From JADGRA01 sp052143535 (GTDB lineage Bacteria; Myxococcota; Myxococcia; Myxococcales; Myxococcaceae), in NCBI GenBank assembly GCA_052143535.1, contig JBKQSS010000091.1:127493-191492 (forward strand): a stretch of DNA of 64,000 nt. Reading direction: 5' to 3'. The notes under the pieces were generated by a model that was not told where the DNA came from, did not search any database, and saw only the letters and a program-made list of their open reading frames with translations. Made by a program: the position numbers and the translations under genes. Positions 52,743-61,818 of the stretch are shown here, piece by piece (position 1 is the first letter of the stretch; every line of letters starts with the position of its first letter).

Positions 52743-53665
52743 TGCGAAAGTGCCTTGCCGCAACACTGGCCGTCCTGCTCGGCACCCTGGGGTGCGAGCC
52801 GGCGGTGGTTTCCCAGAGTGAGTTATTCACCACCCGGGTTTTGGCCATTCGGGCCGACCCGCCCGAGTTGGTGGTGCCCGCCGACGGCGGACTGCCGCCG
52901 CCGGTGCACTTCACTGTCCTCTCCTTCTCACCGGACGGCGGTGCGCCCTCGGTGGCACTGGCCCTGTGCGTGGCCGGCAACCCCTACGGCGCCGACAGCG
53001 GGTGCCCCGGCGAAAACGGCATCCCCTTGCCCGACGACACGCTCGACGTCGCCAATCCGCAAATTGCAGGCCTCCTGCTCGCGCTCGACGGGGGCATTCC
53101 GCAAAGTGGGCTGCCGCCGACGGAGCCGGGCGTGCTGCAGGTGGCCATCGGCTACTGCGCCACGACGCGGGGGACGGCTCCCGAGGACTGCACCCCGGCG
53201 GGGAGCGGGCTTTCCGGGGACACCGAGTGGGGCGTCTACCGACTGGGCGTCCGGTTTTCGGGAAGGCCCAACCACAACCCCCAGCTGCTCTCGGTCAGTC
53301 TTACCGACGGCGGCTCGCTGGCGGGGGCGCTGTTGCCCTATGGACAAAGCGTCACCCTCACCCCGGCCATCCCGGACGGAGGCCTGGACGCGAGCTGGCC
53401 CAGCGTCGGCATCGACGGTGGCGTCGAGACGTACCTCGGCCTCGACGGCGGCACCTTCTACGAGGACCTCTTCTTCAGCTGGTACGCCACCGCGCCCAAC
53501 GTGGCGAACTTCTTCTCCAACGAGCCGACGCCCTCGGACACCGCCGAGACGCCCTACAACCAATTCAACGGGGCCTACCCGGGGCCAGTCACCTTCTACC
53601 TGGTGCTCCGCGATGGCCGCGGGGGGACGGACTGGTTGGTGCTCGACGCCGGCGTCCTTCCCTAA
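52742..53665 (+). CDS. Lipoprotein partner of the TonB-fused receptor
   Basis: Protein of 307 residues. ATG 52742 overlaps the receptor stop (TGATG), and the signal ends LLGTLGC (Cys 18). The mature region is rich in Pro, Gly and Asp with several Cys (ALCVAGNPYGADSGCPGENG, GYCATT, EDCTPAG), and many DGG motifs. The C-terminal part (FFSWYATAPNVANFFSNEPT) has Trp/Phe-rich strands. Lipoproteins next to TonB-dependent receptors often form a capping or substrate-binding subunit (SusD-like in role, though no SusD family match is visible). Its end overlaps the convergent aminotransferase by 4 nt. Confidence 0.75.
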   Translation: MRKCLAATLAVLLGTLGCEPAVVSQSELFTTRVLAIRADPPELVVPADGGLPPPVHFTVLSFSPDGGAPSVALALCVAGNPYGADSGCPGENGIPLPDDTLDVANPQIAGLLLALDGGIPQSGLPPTEPGVLQVAIGYCATTRGTAPEDCTPAGSGLSGDTEWGVYRLGVRFSGRPNHNPQLLSVSLTDGGSLAGALLPYGQSVTLTPAIPDGGLDASWPSVGIDGGVETYLGLDGGTFYEDLFFSWYATAPNVANFFSNEPTPSDTAETPYNQFNGAYPGPVTFYLVLRDGRGGTDWLVLDAGVLP

Positions 53666-54873
53666 CCCCCAAAGGGGCCGGACTCGCCCGGCCGCGGCTG
53701 GGCCGGCAGCACCCGGGCCAGCGTCCGCGCCAGCCGTTGGACGCCCAGGGCGAAGCGCGCCGGCTCGGGAAGCAACGACAGCACCACGAAGCGGCCGCGG
53801 GGGAAGTCATAGAAGTGGCCCGGCTGGACGTGGACACCGGCCTCGAGCAGCTCCAGGGCGAGCGACGTCTCGTCGGTGGACTGCGGGAGGCGCAGGACGG
53901 CGGACCAGCCGCCCTCGGAGGGAAGGACGTTCCAGGGGGCGTCCTTGGGGCGCGCGGCCAGAAGCGCGCGCCGGTTGTCCTCCAGCCGCAGCGCCACCCG
54001 GTGGCGCCAGGGAGGCCCCAGCGCCAGCAGCCGCGGAAGCGCGCGCTGCGTCGGTTCGGCCACCGAGAGGATGCTGTCCAGAAGCACTTCCAGTCTGGCC
54101 AGCGCCTCGTCTCGCAGCGGGGCGGCCCCAGTGACGGCCGTCCAGGCGCACTTGAGCTGCGGCAAGCCCACCGACTTGGAGAGGCCCCCCAGGGTGAAGG
54201 TAAGGGCCTCCCCCTCCAGCGCGGCCGCCGTCGAGGGTGCACGGCCGCCGCTCACGAAGTGACTAAACACCTCGTCCACCACCAACGCCCAGTCGCTCGA
54301 GGCGCACAGCGAGTCCAAGGGGACTTGGGACTCGGGCGCAAGCAGCTGGCCGGTGGGGTTGGCTGGGCTCACCATCAGCACTCCCCGGGTATTCTCATCG
54401 GCCAAGGCCTCCAGCGTCTCGGTGTCAAAGCCGAAGCCCACCTCCAACTCGAGCGGGTAGCCACGCAGCTCCACCGCCGCCGCATCGGCCAGGTAGGACA
54501 GCACCGGGTAGCCGGGCATGGGGATGAGCAGGTTGTCGCCTGGGTCGCAGAGCAGCGCCAACAGCAAGCCGTAGGCCTCGCTGGTGCTGGCGCTGAGAAA
54601 CACCTGGGTGGCCGAGAGGTGCGCGCCCCGGGAAACCAGCTCGGCCGCCACTGCCGCCCGGGCGGACAACAGTCCGAAGGGCTCCGGCGCATAGCCCTGC
54701 ACCGAGGCGGCAGAGAGCGCTTCCCGGAGCTCGCGTTCCGGCTGGGCGAGACCGACGTCGGTGGGGTTGGAAACGGTGAGGTCCACCACGTCCACGCCCC
54801 GGGCCCGCAGCGTCTCGCGGCGGATGGCCAAGAGGTTGGGCGTCCTGTCCCAGGCGGTGCGCGCGGAAAACAT
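53662..54873 (-). CDS. Class I/II PLP-dependent aminotransferase
   Basis: Protein of 403 residues from ATG 54873; the GTG 6 nt earlier overlaps the GGAGG ribosome site and is rejected. Fold-type I signature: SNPTDVGL near residue 37, SASTSEAYGLLLAL (around 95-110), MVSPANPTGQLLA (about 170), VVDEVFSHFV and the PLP-lysine motif TLGGLSKSVGLPQLKCAW (about 228-245). It resembles the aspartate/tyrosine/aromatic aminotransferase group; the substrate cannot be set. Cytoplasmic. It is convergent with the lipoprotein gene and divergent from tag with 58 nt between starts. Confidence 0.9.
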   Translation of the reverse strand: MFSARTAWDRTPNLLAIRRETLRARGVDVVDLTVSNPTDVGLAQPERELREALSAASVQGYAPEPFGLLSARAAVAAELVSRGAHLSATQVFLSASTSEAYGLLLALLCDPGDNLLIPMPGYPVLSYLADAAAVELRGYPLELEVGFGFDTETLEALADENTRGVLMVSPANPTGQLLAPESQVPLDSLCASSDWALVVDEVFSHFVSGGRAPSTAAALEGEALTFTLGGLSKSVGLPQLKCAWTAVTGAAPLRDEALARLEVLLDSILSVAEPTQRALPRLLALGPPWRHRVALRLEDNRRALLAARPKDAPWNVLPSEGGWSAVLRLPQSTDETSLALELLEAGVHVQPGHFYDFPRGRFVVLSLLPEPARFALGVQRLARTLARVLPAQPRPGESGPFGG

Positions 54874-54931
54874 TCCCACCCTCCAGGCTACCGCCTGCGG
54901 CGGCCGGGCGGTTGTGTCAGGCTCTTGAAGC

Positions 54932-55516
54932 GTGGCCCCCGACGCGCTCCGCCGCTGCCCCTGGCCGGGAGATGACCCGCTGTACCTGGCCTACCACGAC
55001 GTCGAGTGGGGGGTGCCGGAATGGGATGAGCGCGCCCTCTTCGAGAAGCTGCTGCTGGACGGGTTCCAGGCTGGCCTGTCGTGGATTACCATCCTCCGCA
55101 AGCGCGACAACTACCGGAAGGCCTTCGAGGGCTTCCACCCCGAGCGCATCGCTCGCTGGCCTCAGAAACGCGTCGAAGTGCTGATGGCCAACCCCGGCAT
55201 CGTGCGCAACCGCGCCAAGCTGGAAGGAAGCATCCGCAACGCGCGCTGCTACCTTCAGCTCCGCGAGCGGCAGGGAAGCTTCGCCCGCTTCCTGTGGGGC
55301 TTCCTCGGGGGGGAGCCGAAAGTCAACCACCGCCGCTCCATCCGGGAGGTGCCCGCCGAGACCAAACAGAGCCGCGCCATGTCCCAACAGCTGCGAGCGG
55401 CGGGCTTCACCTTCGTCGGGCCCACCATCTGCTACGCCTTCATGCAAGCCACTGGGATGGTGGATGACCACCTGGTGCACTGCTTTCGCCACAGCGACCG
55501 TCTGGGCGGCTACTAG
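54932..55516 (+). CDS. tag: DNA-3-methyladenine glycosylase I
   Basis: Protein of 194 residues from GTG 54932, typical length. It removes 3-methyladenine from DNA as the first step of base-excision repair. Family motifs: RCPWPGDDPLYLAYHDVEWG (residues 8-27, with the zinc-ligand Cys and His), ALFEKLLLDGFQAGLSWITI (35-54), AKLEGSIRNAR, FVGPTICYAFMQATGMVDDH and the final zinc ligands in HLVHCFRH. All expected residues are present. It is convergent with a small hypothetical gene 27 nt away. Confidence 0.95.
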   Translation: MAPDALRRCPWPGDDPLYLAYHDVEWGVPEWDERALFEKLLLDGFQAGLSWITILRKRDNYRKAFEGFHPERIARWPQKRVEVLMANPGIVRNRAKLEGSIRNARCYLQLRERQGSFARFLWGFLGGEPKVNHRRSIREVPAETKQSRAMSQQLRAAGFTFVGPTICYAFMQATGMVDDHLVHCFRHSDRLGGY

Positions 55517-55543
55517 CTCAGGCCAAAGCCCGAGGGCCCCTCG

Positions 55544-55822
55544 CTAGAAGCCGGTCTGCAGCATGGTCTGGACGACGCGGCGGATGAGCTCCCGGCGGAT
55601 TTCCTTGCGGCAGTAGTCCACCGCCGGCAGCGGCGGCTTGGGCAGATGGCTGGGGCGATTGCGGGCGGCGGTCCGCACCACCATTTCGACCTTCGACTGC
55701 TCGATGTGGAACAGCCGCTGTCCGTCCTTGCGAAGGAAGTAGGCGAGCCCGCGGGCGTCGAGCAACTTGAAGAAGAACCGCCTGGCGTCGGCGACGAGCG
55801 TGAGGTCGATGACGTCTGCCAT
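55544..55822 (-). CDS. Small hypothetical protein
   Basis: Protein of 92 residues from ATG 55822; a longer form from ATG 55915 (123 residues) is possible, with no clear ribosome site for either. The sequence is soluble and basic, opening MADVIDLTLVADARRFFFKL and ending RELIRRVVQTMLQTGF, with mixed helix and strand character. No family recognised. It lies between tag (convergent) and the bioD end, on the biotin-operon strand; it may be the last gene of that transcript, 134 nt after bioD. Confidence 0.5.
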   Translation of the reverse strand: MADVIDLTLVADARRFFFKLLDARGLAYFLRKDGQRLFHIEQSKVEMVVRTAARNRPSHLPKPPLPAVDYCRKEIRRELIRRVVQTMLQTGF

Positions 55823-55956
55823 GTACGAATGTTCATCGCGTGGATCTCTGGACCCGTCCAATTCCCGCTCGGGCTCCACCGCCGGCCTCGCGCTACACCC
55901 ACATAGCGGCGCCATTTTGGCGCTGAAGAATAGTTGCGCGCGCACCAGGCTGGTGG

Positions 55957-56631
55957 TCAGCGGAGCAGTGCTCGGAGGTGGTGGCGGAAGGCCAGGCGGC
56001 GCGCCGCCGCGTCCGGGACGAAGGGAACCGGGCCCAGCACTTCCACCCCATCGCGGCGCTCCAGCCACCGAGGGTTGTCTCGGATGCTCGCATCGCGCAA
56101 GGGCGAGGTCCGCACCAGCACCACGGCGCGGACTCGGATGCGGCGCTCGCGCAGTGCGAGGAGGGACAGTCCGGTGTGGTTGAGCGTCCCCAGGCCAGCC
56201 GCAGCCACCAGCACCACCGGGAGCCGAGTGGCTGCAATCAGGTCGATCACCTGGTGTCTTTTGTCCAGTGGAACGAGGAGTCCCCCGGCCCCCTCCACCA
56301 CCAGTGCGCGGCCCTGAAAGGCCCGAAAGGCTTTGAGGGCTTCCGCCCAGGAGGGATTAAGGCCCAGTCGCTCGGCGGCGATGCCCGGCGCCAGCCGGGC
56401 GCGGAAGCGGTGAAGAGAAATTCTGTCCAGCGCGTCCTCGCTTCGGGCCGCGGCGCGCAAGGCGAGCGCGTCCGCCGGACGCTCCACGTCGACGCAGCCG
56501 CTCTCGTACGGCTTCAGAGCGCCCGGGGCCAGGCCGGCATCGGCCATCAAGGACAAAAGGGCCGCAGCCACCTCCGTCTTTCCGACGCCGGTGTCGGTTC
56601 CGGTGACGAAGTAGCGGGGGAGCTCCCTCAT
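55957..56631 (-). CDS. bioD: Dethiobiotin synthase
   Basis: Protein of 224 residues. ATG 56631 overlaps the bioA stop by 4 nt. It closes the ureido ring of dethiobiotin from DAPA, CO2 and ATP. P-loop: YFVTGTDTGVGKTEVAAALL (residues 7-26); substrate-binding KPYESGC (40-46) and VVEGAGGLLVPLD (108-120) are present. It is the last enzyme gene of the bioB-bioF-bioA-bioD set. The frame running on upstream is antisense to bioA and is not used. Confidence 0.95.
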   Translation of the reverse strand: MRELPRYFVTGTDTGVGKTEVAAALLSLMADAGLAPGALKPYESGCVDVERPADALALRAAARSEDALDRISLHRFRARLAPGIAAERLGLNPSWAEALKAFRAFQGRALVVEGAGGLLVPLDKRHQVIDLIAATRLPVVLVAAAGLGTLNHTGLSLLALRERRIRVRAVVLVRTSPLRDASIRDNPRWLERRDGVEVLGPVPFVPDAAARRLAFRHHLRALLR

Positions 56632-57980
56632 CGGCCCGTCACCTCCGTAATGGCGTGGTGGACGGCATCCCCGAGGAGGCGGGCCTCCTCCTCGGTGAGG
56701 GACAACGGCGGCAGGAGCACCACCACCGCCCCCAAAGGACGCAGCAACACGCCCTGCTTGCGGGCGGCGAGACACACCCGGTGGCCGATGCGCTCCGCAG
56801 CCGAGTAGGACTCCTTGGTGCGCCTGTCCTTCACCAGCTCGATGCCCACCATCGCCCCCCGCTGCCGGACTTCGCCCACGTGGGACAGCTCCGCCACCCT
56901 GGCCAGCTTCGGCGCCAGCGCCGCCAGCGTCCCCTGAAGACGCCGCAGCACATGCTCCGTCTCGAAGAGACGCAAGCTGGCCAGCGCGGCGGCGCAGGCA
57001 AGAGGGTTTCCGGTGAAAGTGTGGCCGTGGAAGAAGGTGCGCTGCGAGGCGGCGTCTCCGAGGAAGGCCTCGTGCACCTTCTCGGTGGTGAGCGTCGCAG
57101 CCAGCGGCAAATAGCCACCGCTCAGTCCTTTGGCCAGGCACAGAAAATCCGGGACCACCTCTTCTTGCTCTACGGCGAAGAGCGTTCCGGTGCGTCCGAA
57201 GCCAGTTGCCACCTCGTCGCAGATGAGCAGCACCTCGTGCTCGCGGCACAGTTCGGCAAGCCGCCTCAGGAAGCCCTTGGGCTGGGTCAGCATGCCGGCC
57301 GCGCCCTGGACCAGAGGCTCGACCACCAGGGCGGCCAGCTCCTGCCCCTTCTCGATGAAGAGCCGCTCGGCAGCCGCGAGGCAGGCTGCACCGCAGTCAC
57401 CCGGGCCCGACCATCGGTAGGCGTAGGGCGTCGGGATGCGTTCGGCCCCAAAGAGCAGCCCCCGAAACGTGCCGTGGAAGAGCTCCATCCCCCCCACCGA
57501 GACGCTGCCCACCGTGTCGCCGTGGTAGGCCTCCTGCAGCGCTGCGAAACGGGCCTTCTCCGGGCGGCCTCGCTGCCGCCAGCACTGGTAGGCCATCTTC
57601 AGCGCGACTTCCACCGAGGTGCTACCGGAGTCCGAGAAGAAGACGCGACTCAGCCCGGGTGGGGCCAGGCGCACCAGCTCCGCAGCCAGCTCGATGGAGG
57701 GCACTGAGGCGAGGCCGAGCAAGGTGGTGTGAGCAACCCGCTCGAGCTGGGAGCGAACTGCGTCGTCAATCTCCCGCTTCCGGTGGCCATGGACGTTGCA
57801 CCACAGCGAGGAGACGCCGTCCAAGTAGCGACGCCCGAGGTCGTCGATGAGGTAGTTGCCCTCCGCCCGCTCGATGATGAGGGGCTCGTCCGAAGGCCAC
57901 CCTTGCATCTGGGTGAAGGGGTGCCAGACGTGCGCCTGGTCCAGCCGGAGCAGTCGTTCATGCCGCGACGAGGAGTCCAT
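56628..57980 (-). CDS. bioA: Adenosylmethionine--8-amino-7-oxononanoate aminotransferase
   Basis: Protein of 450 residues, standard BioA. It transfers the SAM amino group to KAPA, giving DAPA. Motifs: HVWHPFTQMQ (17-26), YLDGVSSLWCNVHGH (52-66), FFSDSGSTSVEVALKMAYQCW, EAYHGDTVGSVSVGG, ICDEVATGFGRTGTLFA, and the PLP-lysine region FLCLAKGLSGGYLPLAATLT (Lys near residue 285), with GHTFTGNPLAC. ATG 57980 overlaps the end of bioF by 23 nt. It is followed by bioD with a 4-nt overlap. Confidence 0.97.
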   Translation of the reverse strand: MDSSSRHERLLRLDQAHVWHPFTQMQGWPSDEPLIIERAEGNYLIDDLGRRYLDGVSSLWCNVHGHRKREIDDAVRSQLERVAHTTLLGLASVPSIELAAELVRLAPPGLSRVFFSDSGSTSVEVALKMAYQCWRQRGRPEKARFAALQEAYHGDTVGSVSVGGMELFHGTFRGLLFGAERIPTPYAYRWSGPGDCGAACLAAAERLFIEKGQELAALVVEPLVQGAAGMLTQPKGFLRRLAELCREHEVLLICDEVATGFGRTGTLFAVEQEEVVPDFLCLAKGLSGGYLPLAATLTTEKVHEAFLGDAASQRTFFHGHTFTGNPLACAAALASLRLFETEHVLRRLQGTLAALAPKLARVAELSHVGEVRQRGAMVGIELVKDRRTKESYSAAERIGHRVCLAARKQGVLLRPLGAVVVLLPPLSLTEEEARLLGDAVHHAITEVTGR

Positions 57981-59136
57981 GGGCCTTCAATTCCTGAAGT
58001 CCATCGAGGGCTTGCTGCAGATGGTCTGGAGTGTGCGCGGCAGAGAGCGCGAAGCGGAGCCGGCTTGTGCCCTGGGGCACCGTCGGCGGACGGATGGGCT
58101 TCACCAACAGCCCTCGCCCACGCAGGAACGCGGCCGCGGCCACCGCCCGCTCGGCGGACCCGAGCACCACCGGAAAGATGGCCGAGGCTGCCCGCGCCGG
58201 GTGACCCAGCGCGAGCAGGCCTTCGGTAAAGCGATGGATGTTGCGCCAGAGGCGCGCCCGCAGCTCGCCCCCCTGCTCCACCAGGTCCACCGCCGCCTGG
58301 GCGGCCGCACAGCTCGCTGCAGGCAGGGCGGTGGAGAAGACGAGCGAGCGGGCCCGGTTGAGGAGCAGCGCGGCCACCGGAGCGCTGGTGGCGGCGTAGG
58401 CGCCAAAGGCCCCCAGCGCCTTGCCCAGCGTCCCCATCCGGACGTCCACCGCGCCCGTCAGACCGAGCGCTTCGCACAGTCCGGCTCCTCGGTGGCCATA
58501 GATGCCCGTGGCGTGGGCCTCGTCCACCAGCAGTGCCGCCCCGGACTGCCGGCAGACGTCCACCAGCTCGGCCAGTGGCGCGACATCTCCGTCCATGGAG
58601 AAGATGCTGTCCGTCACCACCAGCTTGCGGCGTGCCGAGGTGCTGGTCAGTTGCGCGGCCAGTGCCCCGACGTCCGCGTGCGGGTAGACACAAGTGTGCG
58701 CCCGGGAGAGCCGGCAGCCGTCCACCAGGCTGGCGTGGTTGAGGGCGTCCGAGAAGACTGCGTCCCCCTTGCCAACCAGGGCTGGTACCAGCCCGAGGTT
58801 GGCGGCGTAGCCGCCGTTGAAGAGCAGCACCGCCTCCGCGTCCTCGAATTGCGCGAGCCGGGCCTCGAGCGCCTGGTGCGCCTCGGTGTCGCCGACCACC
58901 AGTCGCGACGCACCGGTGCCCATTCCCCAGCGCTGCAGCGCGGCCTGTGCGGCGGCCACCACCGCCGGATGCGCGGCGAGCCCGAGGTAGTCATTGGAGG
59001 AGAAGTTCACCAGCGCCTCGGCGCCGATGCGGACCACTGGCCCCTGGGGCGAAGCGAGGGGCTCGAGCGAGCGCAAAAGCCCCCGCGACGCCAGAGCGGC
59101 GAGCTCCTCTTCCGCCCAGGCAATTGCGCCGCTCAT
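57958..59136 (-). CDS. bioF: 8-amino-7-oxononanoate synthase
   Basis: Protein of 392 residues from ATG 59136, which overlaps the bioB stop by 4 nt; the in-frame open region before it is antisense to bioB. It condenses pimeloyl-ACP with alanine to KAPA. Markers: VNFSSNDYLGLAAHPAV (about 41-57), GASRLVVGDTEAHQALE, DSIFSMDGDVAPLAEL, VDEAHATGIYGHRG, and the PLP-lysine segment MGTLGKALGAFGAY. Its length and all family blocks are normal. Pimeloyl-ACP supply genes (bioC, bioH) are absent from the window. Confidence 0.97.
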   Translation of the reverse strand: MSGAIAWAEEELAALASRGLLRSLEPLASPQGPVVRIGAEALVNFSSNDYLGLAAHPAVVAAAQAALQRWGMGTGASRLVVGDTEAHQALEARLAQFEDAEAVLLFNGGYAANLGLVPALVGKGDAVFSDALNHASLVDGCRLSRAHTCVYPHADVGALAAQLTSTSARRKLVVTDSIFSMDGDVAPLAELVDVCRQSGAALLVDEAHATGIYGHRGAGLCEALGLTGAVDVRMGTLGKALGAFGAYAATSAPVAALLLNRARSLVFSTALPAASCAAAQAAVDLVEQGGELRARLWRNIHRFTEGLLALGHPARAASAIFPVVLGSAERAVAAAAFLRGRGLLVKPIRPPTVPQGTSRLRFALSAAHTPDHLQQALDGLQELKAHGLLVAA

Positions 59137-60143
59137 CGCGCGGTGTTCGGCTCGAGCGGCTGCATTCCGGCCGAGGCGAGCAGTGCCATGTCGTCGGCGT
59201 ACTCGGGGTTGTCGGTGGTGAGCAGCTTCTCGCCGAAAAAGAGGGAGTTGGCCCCGGCCATCATGCACAACAGCTGCGCTTCGCGGCTCATCGACAGCCG
59301 TCCGGCAGACAGCCGCACCATGGCCAGCGGCATGAGCAGGCGGGCGGTGGCGATGGCGCGCACCATTTCCACCGGTTCCACCGGCGCCTGGTCTTCGAGC
59401 GGCGTGCCGGCCACTGCCACCAGCGCATTGATGGGCACCGACTCCGGGTGGGTGGGCTGGTTGGCGAGGGTGAGGAGCATCCCGCAGCGGTCATCCACCG
59501 ACTCGCCCATTCCGAGGATGCCGCCGGAGCAGACGTTGATGCCGGCGGCCCGCACATGCCCCAGCGTCCGGAGTCGGTCTTCGTACGTCCGGGTGGAGAT
59601 AATTTCCCCGTAGAACTCGGCTGAGGTGTCGAGGTTGTGGTTGTAGGCAGTGAGGCCAGCGTCGGCGAGGCGTTGCGCCTGGGACTCGCTCAGCATTCCG
59701 AGCGTACAACAGGCCTCCATCCCCAGCGCGCGGACGCCACGCACCATGCCCAGCACCTGCTCGAATTGCGGGCCGTCCTTCACCTCTCGCCAGGCGGCGC
59801 CCATGCAGAAGCGGGTTGCCCCCGCGGCACGCGCTCGGGCCGCAGCGTCGAGCACCTGCGTCTCGGAGAGCAGCCTGTCCGCCGCCACCCCGGTGTGGTG
59901 CCGAGCCGCCTGCGGGCAATAGGCGCAGTCCTCCGGACAGCCCCCCGTCTTGATGGAGAGCAGCGAGCACAGCTGGACGCGGTGCTCGCCGAAGCTGGCG
60001 CGGTGCACCGTCTGGGCGCGGTAGACGAGCTCCAGCAGCGGAAGGTCGTGCAGCGCGCGGACTTCTCCGAGTGTCCAGTCATGGCGGAGCTGGACGCCTT
60101 CCGGAAGGCCAGCCGGAGCCTGGGCATGCGCGGGGAGAGACAC
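59133..60143 (-). CDS. bioB: Biotin synthase
   Basis: Protein of 336 residues, GTG 60143 start, GAGAAAGG about 12 nt upstream. Radical SAM enzyme that inserts sulfur into dethiobiotin. The CxxxCxxC cluster is in GGCPEDCAYCPQ (Cys 69, 73, 76); other motifs are LCSLLSIKTGGC, MEACCTLGML, YNHNLDTSAEFYGEI and GINVCSGGILGMGES, which supply [2Fe-2S] and substrate ligands. It begins the biotin operon in the order B-F-A-D. The upstream 144 nt, shared with the divergent peptidase gene, hold no clear BirA operator. Confidence 0.97.
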   Translation of the reverse strand: MSLPAHAQAPAGLPEGVQLRHDWTLGEVRALHDLPLLELVYRAQTVHRASFGEHRVQLCSLLSIKTGGCPEDCAYCPQAARHHTGVAADRLLSETQVLDAAARARAAGATRFCMGAAWREVKDGPQFEQVLGMVRGVRALGMEACCTLGMLSESQAQRLADAGLTAYNHNLDTSAEFYGEIISTRTYEDRLRTLGHVRAAGINVCSGGILGMGESVDDRCGMLLTLANQPTHPESVPINALVAVAGTPLEDQAPVEPVEMVRAIATARLLMPLAMVRLSAGRLSMSREAQLLCMMAGANSLFFGEKLLTTDNPEYADDMALLASAGMQPLEPNTAR

Positions 60144-60287
60144 TGGGGGCCGTCTTGCCTTTCTCGTGCGCCGTCTTGGGCGGAAGCCCTAGGACGCTCG
60201 ACCAGCCCAACCCTCTTGTCAACCTCTCCTCGCCCATCGGTTGACGACTGCTCGGCAATGCGTGGGAGTCACGTGGGAAGGGGTGCC

Positions 60288-61781
60288 ATGCTCGCCGCCA
60301 CCATCGTCGCCACCGCGCTCGCCGCCAGCCCCGGGGCCCACCTGCGTACCCTCTACGAGGCGCGCTATGCGGACCTCTTGGCCCCGCTGCTCTCGGAGGT
60401 GCTGCGCTTCCAGACGGTGGCCGACAACCAGGGCGCCTTCGCCGCACAACAGGCGTGGCTCAGCGGCGCAGGCACGGCGCTCGGCCTCGTCGTCCGCGAG
60501 GCGGGCACCTTCACCGAGTTGGAGCTCCCGGGCCCTGCTGGCGCCCCGGTGCTGGGGCTGGTGGTGCACGGGGACGTCCAGCCAGCGGACGCGCGCGAGT
60601 GGAAGGTGTCTCCCTTCGCCGGCGAGGTGCATGAGGGCGAGGTGTGGGGGCGAGGTGCCGCCGACGACAAGGGGCCCCTGGTGCAGGCGCTTTTGGCCAT
60701 GGCCACCCTGCGGGCCTCCGGGCTACCTCGCACCTCCACGGTGCGCCTATTGGTGGGGACCAGCGAAGAGACAGGGTCGAGCGACGTCACCGAGTACCTG
60801 AAAGCGCACCAGCCACCGGACTACAGCCTGGTGTTGGACAGCGACTTCCCGGTGGTGGTTGGCGAGAAGGCCTGGCACGAGGTGCTGGTGACGGCGCGGG
60901 CCCAGCCCCAGGCGGCGGAGGCTCCCTTCGAAGTCGCTGGCCTCGAGGCCGGGCTAGGGACGGCCATCGTCCCCGACCGAGCGACGCTGCAGCTGCGCTG
61001 GGTGCAGGGGGCACCAGCGTGGGAGTCCTGGCTGGCCAAGGTGTCGGCTCGCAGTCCCAGCGCGGGCACCCGGCTGGAGGTGAGTGGCAGCGGCGCCGAA
61101 CGGACTCTCACCGTCTTCGGGAAGTCTGCGCATGCCGGCGTCGCCTTGGAGCAAGGACGCAACGCCCTCGTCTCGCTGGCACGGCTGGTGGACGGGCTGC
61201 TTCCGCCCTCGCCCGCCGCGGCGCTGCTGTCCTTCTGCGTGCAGGCCGGGCGGGACCTCACGGGCACCGGGCTCGGCCTACCTCGCGAACCGCCGCCCTG
61301 GAATGGCTTTGACGTCAACCTGGCGACGGTACGGCCCGCGGCGGGCGGCGGGTGGACACTGGCCATCAACATCCGTGCCCCCCCGTCCCTCTACGGCTCG
61401 GCCCTGCGCAGCCACCTCGAGGCCCAGGTGCGCGCCTTCGACGAGCGGACGGGCGCCAGCCTCTTCGTCTCCGGCGGCTTCTACGAGGACGTGCCGCTCG
61501 TCCTCGACGGCGAGGGCCGCCTCGTCCGCCGGCTGCTGGCCGCTTTCACCCGCGCCAGCGGACATGCAGCGACGCCGGTGACGTCGGCCGGCGGTACCTA
61601 CGCCAAGCGCCTTCCGCGCTCGGTGCCCTTCGGCATGTGGTTTGCCGAAAAGCCTTACCCGGGACACGCGGCGGACGAGCACATGTCGCTGGCCGACTTG
61701 AATTCGGGCACCCGCATTCTCCTTGAGGTGCTGGCCGACTTGGCATTGGGGCCGCCGTTGCAACGCCCGTTCGAACGCTAA
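60288..61781 (+). CDS. Exported M20-family metallopeptidase (dipeptidase type)
   Basis: Protein of 497 residues from ATG 60288, with GGAAGGGG about 5 nt upstream. Short signal sequence (residues 1-13). Zinc and catalytic positions match M20: VVHGDVQPAD (His 94, Asp 96), GRGAADDKGPLV (Asp 127 bridging), TSEETGSSD (Glu 160/161), LVLDSDFP (Asp 184) and HMSLADL near the C-terminus (His). A lid domain with an inserted beta region lies about 195-350. The closest familiar types are PepV/carnosinase-like dipeptidases. The exported location is inferred from the signal. It is divergent from bioB. Confidence 0.88.
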   Translation: MLAATIVATALAASPGAHLRTLYEARYADLLAPLLSEVLRFQTVADNQGAFAAQQAWLSGAGTALGLVVREAGTFTELELPGPAGAPVLGLVVHGDVQPADAREWKVSPFAGEVHEGEVWGRGAADDKGPLVQALLAMATLRASGLPRTSTVRLLVGTSEETGSSDVTEYLKAHQPPDYSLVLDSDFPVVVGEKAWHEVLVTARAQPQAAEAPFEVAGLEAGLGTAIVPDRATLQLRWVQGAPAWESWLAKVSARSPSAGTRLEVSGSGAERTLTVFGKSAHAGVALEQGRNALVSLARLVDGLLPPSPAAALLSFCVQAGRDLTGTGLGLPREPPPWNGFDVNLATVRPAAGGGWTLAINIRAPPSLYGSALRSHLEAQVRAFDERTGASLFVSGGFYEDVPLVLDGEGRLVRRLLAAFTRASGHAATPVTSAGGTYAKRLPRSVPFGMWFAEKPYPGHAADEHMSLADLNSGTRILLEVLADLALGPPLQRPFER

Positions 61782-61818
61782 CGCCGCCCCGGCGCCTGCC
61801 GTCGGCAAGAGTCCCTCG

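Noticed and set aside
50880..52766. Long minus-strand open frame opposite the TonB-dependent receptor
   Set aside because: The plus frame has receptor motifs throughout; the antisense frame has no recognisable fold or ribosome site.
59637..60287. N-terminal extension of the M20 peptidase frame
   Set aside because: Antisense to bioB; ATG 60288 has a good ribosome site and signal peptide.
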